Source: Pseudisothecium myosuroides
Lineage: Eukaryota; Streptophyta; Bryopsida; Hypnales; Lembophyllaceae
Reading direction: 5' to 3'
DNA length: 64,000 bases
Assembly: GCA_951799445.1 (NCBI GenBank)
Contig: OX637293.1
Coordinates: 5,766,001 to 5,830,000, forward strand
The first letter of the stretch is position 1, and each line of letters begins with the position of its first letter. The translations under genes and the position numbers were made by a program. The notes beneath the pieces were generated by a model, which made no database searches, was not told where the DNA came from, and saw nothing but the letters and a program-made list of their open reading frames with translations. Shown here in pieces: positions 58,938 to 64,000 of the stretch.

Positions 58938-60775
58938 GTTTCATTCATTTTTTGGGCTGAATTGCAATTGGGTGTACAGACAGTAGGCTTTGACTCTCTC
59001 GGTGAGGCTCAATGATTTCCTGACCTTTTACAAAAGGACTCCTTCCATTTCAAACGAAAAAAACAGAAGAGGAGAGACGGATGGTTGGAGTTCTCTCTCA
59101 TCTGTCTTTGACTGCGACCTAACTTACATTGACAGCTGAATTGAAGAACACAATCCATTTTGGAAATACTTAATAATTTTCACCGGATAAGATATGGTAC
59201 TCCATCTACAGTTTTTAGTTTTTTAACTCCAAAAGGACGACTTGGTCTCCCTGGAAATCATCCTTTTGGTGTTGCGTGGATCGTTTGGTTAAAAAAATCC
59301 AAGAGCATTCATTGGAGGTGAAACTACTGCACAAGATTTCTCCTTCTCACAAATTTTTTTAAGAATGTTCATTTGCACTTCTATCCTACATAGAAGGATT
59401 CTTTGTCATCCATTGTACACCTAATGTCCACAACGTCTTTCTAGGGTTAACTTGTGTAGGTGACTTCTGAGGAATCTTCTCTTGAGATAACTTAGAGCAT
59501 TCAAACATATGTAGGAGTGGTGGTGGGGAGGTGTATAAAGTTGGGGTGGGATCTTTTGGTGGAAGAGCCAAATCTGTTGAGATCAAATTTTTACGGCTGA
59601 GGTTTTTTCAAGTGATATAATCTACAACAATAGAATATTCTTGAAACCACGGATTGGATTGGGTGCTCTTTTACTATGGTATTGTATGTGAAATTGTTCT
59701 ATCTAATCTAGTTGCGAGATTTATGCGAGGACTTTTTATGCAATTGAATTTTAGACGCAAGAGATGACTTGGTCCTAGTTTTTTTTGGAAGGCCTATGCT
59801 AACAAAAGGACCTTGCTAACACTTCTCAAGAATCTTATGGAAGGTCAATAATTTGTAGTTTTAGATTCAAGTGTACTATCATTCATTCACCTTTTAAGAA
59901 AAGTGTGTCACCAATGCTATAAGTGGAAACATTGAATTCTCATCACTATTAATATGAATTTCTTATGGAACAACACCACTATTGAAGATAAATAGCATTT
60001 AACATTATAATTGAAGGCCAACCAAATGTATTAAAAGAGGTGACTAAGTTGTTATGGACGATAATGTTCACGCCTCATTCATATGTTGACACATGCTTGA
60101 CACATACACTAATTTGTCTTTTTAGTGTGTGTGATACTAGTACCAATTTACACAAAAGTAAAATTTTGTGGTATCACTTATTCTCAAAGTGACGCCATCC
60201 CCCCCCCTTTCCCTATTAGGACAAATTTGTACAACTACTGAAAGGAGAATTTCATTATTGGAAACAATAGAGATAAGGCCAGTATTTGCAAGCTAGCACT
60301 AAGAATTTGTTTTAATTCTCTAATCAAGCAAACTAACATTGATAATTCATAGTTTATTCTTACAATATTTCAAAAAATGCATTAGAAGGGAATCTAGAAT
60401 TATATTCTTTTGACTTCTAACATGATCCAATAAACAAAACTAGACAATTCAATAGTAGAAGCAATGCTTAATTGCTTATTTGGATGTATTTAGGTGTGGT
60501 TCCCTTAGAATCTTGAATTTCCAAGAAGCTTTTTGGCTATTCTAACACATAGCAAGGCATATTTACAAAGGATGTTATGAACAGTTAGTGGCATTTAACA
60601 TCTAACATTTCTCTTAGAGGATCTAGAGGGAGGGGTGAAATTCTAAAACATATATGAGATTTTAATGCTTATTGATGTAACAAGTACAACATAATATTTA
60701 GTAGCCTTCATGGCCACTACCTTTCTTTCATGCACCTTGTTCATCACATTAAGCCTCCACCTATTCACTTACACA
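58938..60775. other. AT-rich intergenic, nothing recognised
   Basis: No domain-bearing frame, RNA gene or bounded repeat was found. Confidence 0.5.
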
Positions 60776-61310
60776 AAATAGTGAAATTAGGTTGCTTTAA
60801 CAATAAGGTTGTCTTACTCCAAGAAAGTTGCTCTGTAGTTTCTAAGCCATGATAGTCAACAAATACTTCTACAGATATTTCCATTTGTATATACATGGAG
60901 GTTCATGAGTCCCAATTAGGGCTTTTTTTTGGCTCTTTGGTACCAGATTGCACCAGAAAAAAGTAATTTGGCTAAAAAAATGGCAACAAACTATAAAGTT
61001 TTTTGCCAAAAAACTTTGAATTGAAAAAATATCTTGGATGAAATCGCCAAGTTGTAGATGAAAATAGAATTATGGAAATGTGATATGTGCTAATGTAATA
61101 TTTTCTATCCAATATATGGATGAATGTTGAAATTTGGAGCACCACTATAACATTTTATATCGCTACTTTGGCACTTCACGAAAAATGAAAAAAAGAAGCC
61201 TTGGTCCCAATTACAACCATACCTAATTCAAAAGTAGTTAATTCTTGTACCGTAACAATCAATATCTATTTAATGTCAAATGTCCAAAAATTAGTATGGG
61301 GCAACCTAAT
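60776..61310. repeat. Dispersed repeat R5, copy interrupted by an insertion
   Basis: It aligns with 12417-12626 on both sides of the inserted element at 60919-61203. The paralogue serves as the empty site. Confidence 0.8.
60919..61203. mobile_element. MITE with 10-bp target-site duplication (Mutator-like)
   Basis: GTCCCAATTA is present on both sides (60909-60918, 61204-61213) but only once in the homologous empty site at 12529-12538. The inserted segment is about 285 bp, AT-rich and non-coding. It starts GGGCTTTTTTTTGGCTC and ends GAAAAAAAGAAGCCTTG, a weak inverted repeat. A 9-10 bp duplication suggests the Mutator superfamily. Relatives lie at 43620-44215. Confidence 0.8.
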
Positions 61311-61347
61311 TTCAGTCTTTTGTGTAGCTACTTATGGATGTGAAATA

Positions 61348-61677
61348 CAGTAGAACCTCTCTAAATTGATTGGGCCGGGACCGCATGACAAGATTGGTCT
61401 AGAGAGGTTGATTGCTTTGGACAGAGGGTTTGCACCACGCAGGAAGGTGCCCTAGGGGAACACATGCCACATTTTTAGGAAGCATCATGACCAAGAAGCT
61501 TGTTGAAAAGGATATATTTTACCTTTTTTTTGACAAGGTCTAGGTTCACCACAACTCCTTGGCAGACTCTCATTTATTGCTAAAACTTATTTTATTCTTG
61601 AAGTCGGGATTGCCCGGCCTTATTTGTTTATAGAGGTTTATTGGCTTTGAGAGGATCGACTTAGGGAGGTTCTACTG
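61348..61677. mobile_element. Emigrant/pogo-like MITE, copy 2
   Basis: The ends CAGTAGAACCTCTCTAAATT and (reversed) CAGTAGAACCTCCCTAAGTC are inverted, flanked by TA on both sides (61346-61347, 61678-61679). The element is 330 bp, longer than the 185-bp copy at 20434, and non-coding. Confidence 0.8.
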
Positions 61678-64000
61678 TACTCCACACCATCTATTGTAGA
61701 GCCAAGGTAGTGACGGTGCATGCTACTAAATTGTGTGAGAGATTTAACTGTATTTATGAGAGCTTAGGGTTGCTTTTGGTTACGCTAGTTTATTGTTTTA
61801 TCGAAAATGCAGAGACGGGCCTTTGTCAGCACAGACTCCACCAACTCAAGTCCTGTAGCTTATTAGTTCGGTTATCTTTGTGATTTGCTCAATACGGCTG
61901 CATATCAGCCGAGGCATAACCGGCGACCCAAAAATCAAAAAAGAGGGGCTAGCAGCAACATTCTAAACAACCGCTTAACAATCATCAGCTGAAGGTCCCA
62001 CTGAAGCCGAATGCAACCATGTTGCTTTAATTTGAGATGAGATCACACCAATATACAGTACGAGTCAGTCAGTCACTTGTAAGTCGGTACTTTCAGGAAT
62101 CCACGTTTACAAACAGAAAAAAAAATTAAGATCGAGTACCTCCACTACACTCTTCATTCTATTTAGTGTTGCTTCTCATATAAAATTAGAGCATATGCAA
62201 GAAACACTTGTACTATTGTGCGTCACACCTTGCTTTTTGATTACTTTTTTGGCCATAACTTTTGCGTTATGGCTCCAAATGACTCAAGATTTATAGATAA
62301 GGTACTCATTACTATTATACTTCTTGCCTAATTTTTTTTGGTAATTTTCAAAAATAGTTTATTGTCCAAAAATAGTCCCCAATTTTATGTCCCACTTGCC
62401 GATTTGGAGTTTTTTTTATTACTATTTAGTATCCAAAAAAACAAATTTTGAGCTGAAATTTGGAGGGGATGGTCTTCTAGTAGACTTGTAGCTATTAATC
62501 CAAAGGAATTTTAAAATAATTAATTGTATGTGGTGTGGAAGTCCACAAAATGCGCTTCTTTCTGCTTGCATTTTGTAACATATAAAATATTATTTTGGAG
62601 TTTTTTTTTGGTGAATGACCATCTCCATAGAGTTCTTACAAATGGCCAATTTTCATTTTATGTATTTACCTTTTTTCCTATTTTTAACTAATTAAAACAT
62701 CAAAGTATCCATGTTCTTGAGATTTGGCCTTTTTCTAGTTCACCTACTTAGAGAATTTTTTAATGAATTTCCTTTGGTGGTTACCTTCATCTTAAAGGTA
62801 TATACATTAGCCATAATTTTTTTATTTCATAAAAATTATTTTTCTAATTTAAAAGTACTGCAGAAAAGAACTAATGAATACTATCAAAATGCAACAAAAT
62901 TGACAGGTGTTTCTTGCATTCACCCCCCCACCTCCACTTGCTATCACTAGTAGAGGCAATTTTGATAGGGGTTGGGAGCCAAGGCACCTCCATCCCTATT
63001 CGCCAAACTTTATTTGTGGCTCTAGGCATGCCATATTTTTCCCTTTCTCCCTTAGCATTGCATAGACAGGGAAATTTTCCTAGAGCCTTGAGTTGATTGT
63101 TTTGGCAATACTTTTTGTATTTTTTTGGTTGATCAATCTATTTCGAGCACCATGATTGCAGGGTGCAACTTATAATCTAGGAACCAAATGACTACAAGGG
63201 TGTTACTTTAGCCAATCTTCAATTTGCCTGGCCCACACTCAGGGGGCCCCCTCTACCGCAGTGCTTGCCACTTTTGCAGAGTAGGTCAACTAGCCTATAT
63301 TGTGGGGATTTGGCCGCCTTGCAATGGCAATACTCTTATTTCTACAAATATGGGAACACATTATATAGAGCTTTACCACCAATTAATGTAGACTATACTT
63401 CACCAAAAATCAAGTTTAGAGGTTGCCAAGTGTTTTCGAGGTCCACAATATGCAAGTAATTGTAATACTATTCAAGGCAATTTAAGGAAAAAAAATCAAC
63501 CACTAAATAGTGTAGATTCCTTAAATCATGGAAGCAACACTAAACAAAATTACCTCAAATACTATAATGGGATCTATTCAGTGTGGACCACACTTAATAG
63601 AATGAAGAGTGTAGTGCGGCTAAACTTTACACTTTTTTATAGGGTGAATCACCTACTTATTCTACCTTGCAACTTACTATATCAACTTTCAACAAATCTT
63701 ACTTCTCCTATCCTATATTTAGGTTAAAAAAAAAACATAGTTTTGGGTGAAGTTGTCAATTCCTGCAATCAAGCAATTATTTTTACTGCGACAAAGAGAA
63801 TCTATAGACTGATTTCCAAGCATTAATTGCACACTTCTCATCCAAAATTTACCCTTGTCCAGAGTTTTACGTACGGGTTTGATGTATGGGTGTCGATGCT
63901 CTACTGTACTGTACTGAAAGTGAATATGTGCGCTTTGTCAATGGCCGGCACAGGTCCATTTCCATTGTCTTGTTTTCTCTGCAAGCAAAACAAGCCAGAA
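61678..64000. other. AT-rich intergenic, nothing recognised
   Basis: Short plus-strand frames (79, 60 and 64 codons between 62711 and 63459) have no recognisable domain. The GTACTGTACTGTACTG-like word near 63900 is a small local repeat. No gene is supported to the window's end. Confidence 0.45.

Noticed and set aside
1..64000. CRISPR arrays, bacterial operons or integrated phage
   Set aside because: No regularly spaced short repeats, ribosome-binding sites or prokaryotic gene packing; all supported genes are spliced or plant-type.

Overview
The window is nuclear DNA of a eukaryote in the green lineage. It carries five spliced or plant-type genes in AT-rich intergenic sequence full of small transposons. 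All five match plant protein families: V-ATPase subunit F, a SAC1-type phosphoinositide phosphatase, a CML49/50-type penta-EF-hand protein, a GRDP-type glycine-rich-domain protein, and a CCDC96/FAP184-type coiled-coil protein. The last family belongs to motile cilia and flagella and is absent from flowering plants. Together they point to a seed-free land plant with swimming sperm (bryophyte, lycophyte or fern) or a streptophyte alga. The species cannot be fixed from the sequence.

Layout. 1-13 kb: no convincing gene. It holds diverged dispersed repeats, a 270-bp foldback element, a MITE with 19-bp perfect terminal inverted repeats (TIRs), and a TTAA-flanked element. 13.9-15.4 kb: a cysteine-rich tandem-repeat coding remnant that runs into the LTR of a minus-strand Ty1/copia relic. 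16-16.9 kb: a second TTAA-flanked element. 17.4-19.3 kb (+): VHA-F, four exons. 20.4-21.5 kb: Emigrant/pogo-like and nested MITEs. 21.6-26.4 kb (-): CCDC96-like gene, eight exons, convergent with VHA-F. 26.4-31.5 kb: intergenic, with a foldback repeat and a GC-rich patch. 31.5-40.5 kb (+): SAC phosphatase, about 17 exons. 41-44.3 kb: MITEs. 45.3-46.2 kb (+): penta-EF-hand protein with an uninterrupted coding region and a probable 5'UTR intron. 47.1-55.9 kb (-): GRDP-like gene, nine exons, convergent with the EF-hand gene. 56-64 kb: repeats only, including a datable nested insertion with a target-site duplication and a second Emigrant-like MITE.

The genes are unrelated housekeeping or cell-biology loci and do not form a pathway: vacuolar proton pumping, PI(3,5)P2 turnover, calcium sensing, a GRDP-type regulator, and a ciliary coiled coil. 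Exon joins were made by hand from splice signals, reading phase and remembered family conservation. Two introns need GC-AG splicing to keep the frame, and two joins (CCDC96 exon 7/8, SAC exon 12/13) remain ambiguous. No novel multi-gene system was found. The most unusual items are the broken Cys-repeat gene, the TTAA-flanked elements and the ciliary gene.
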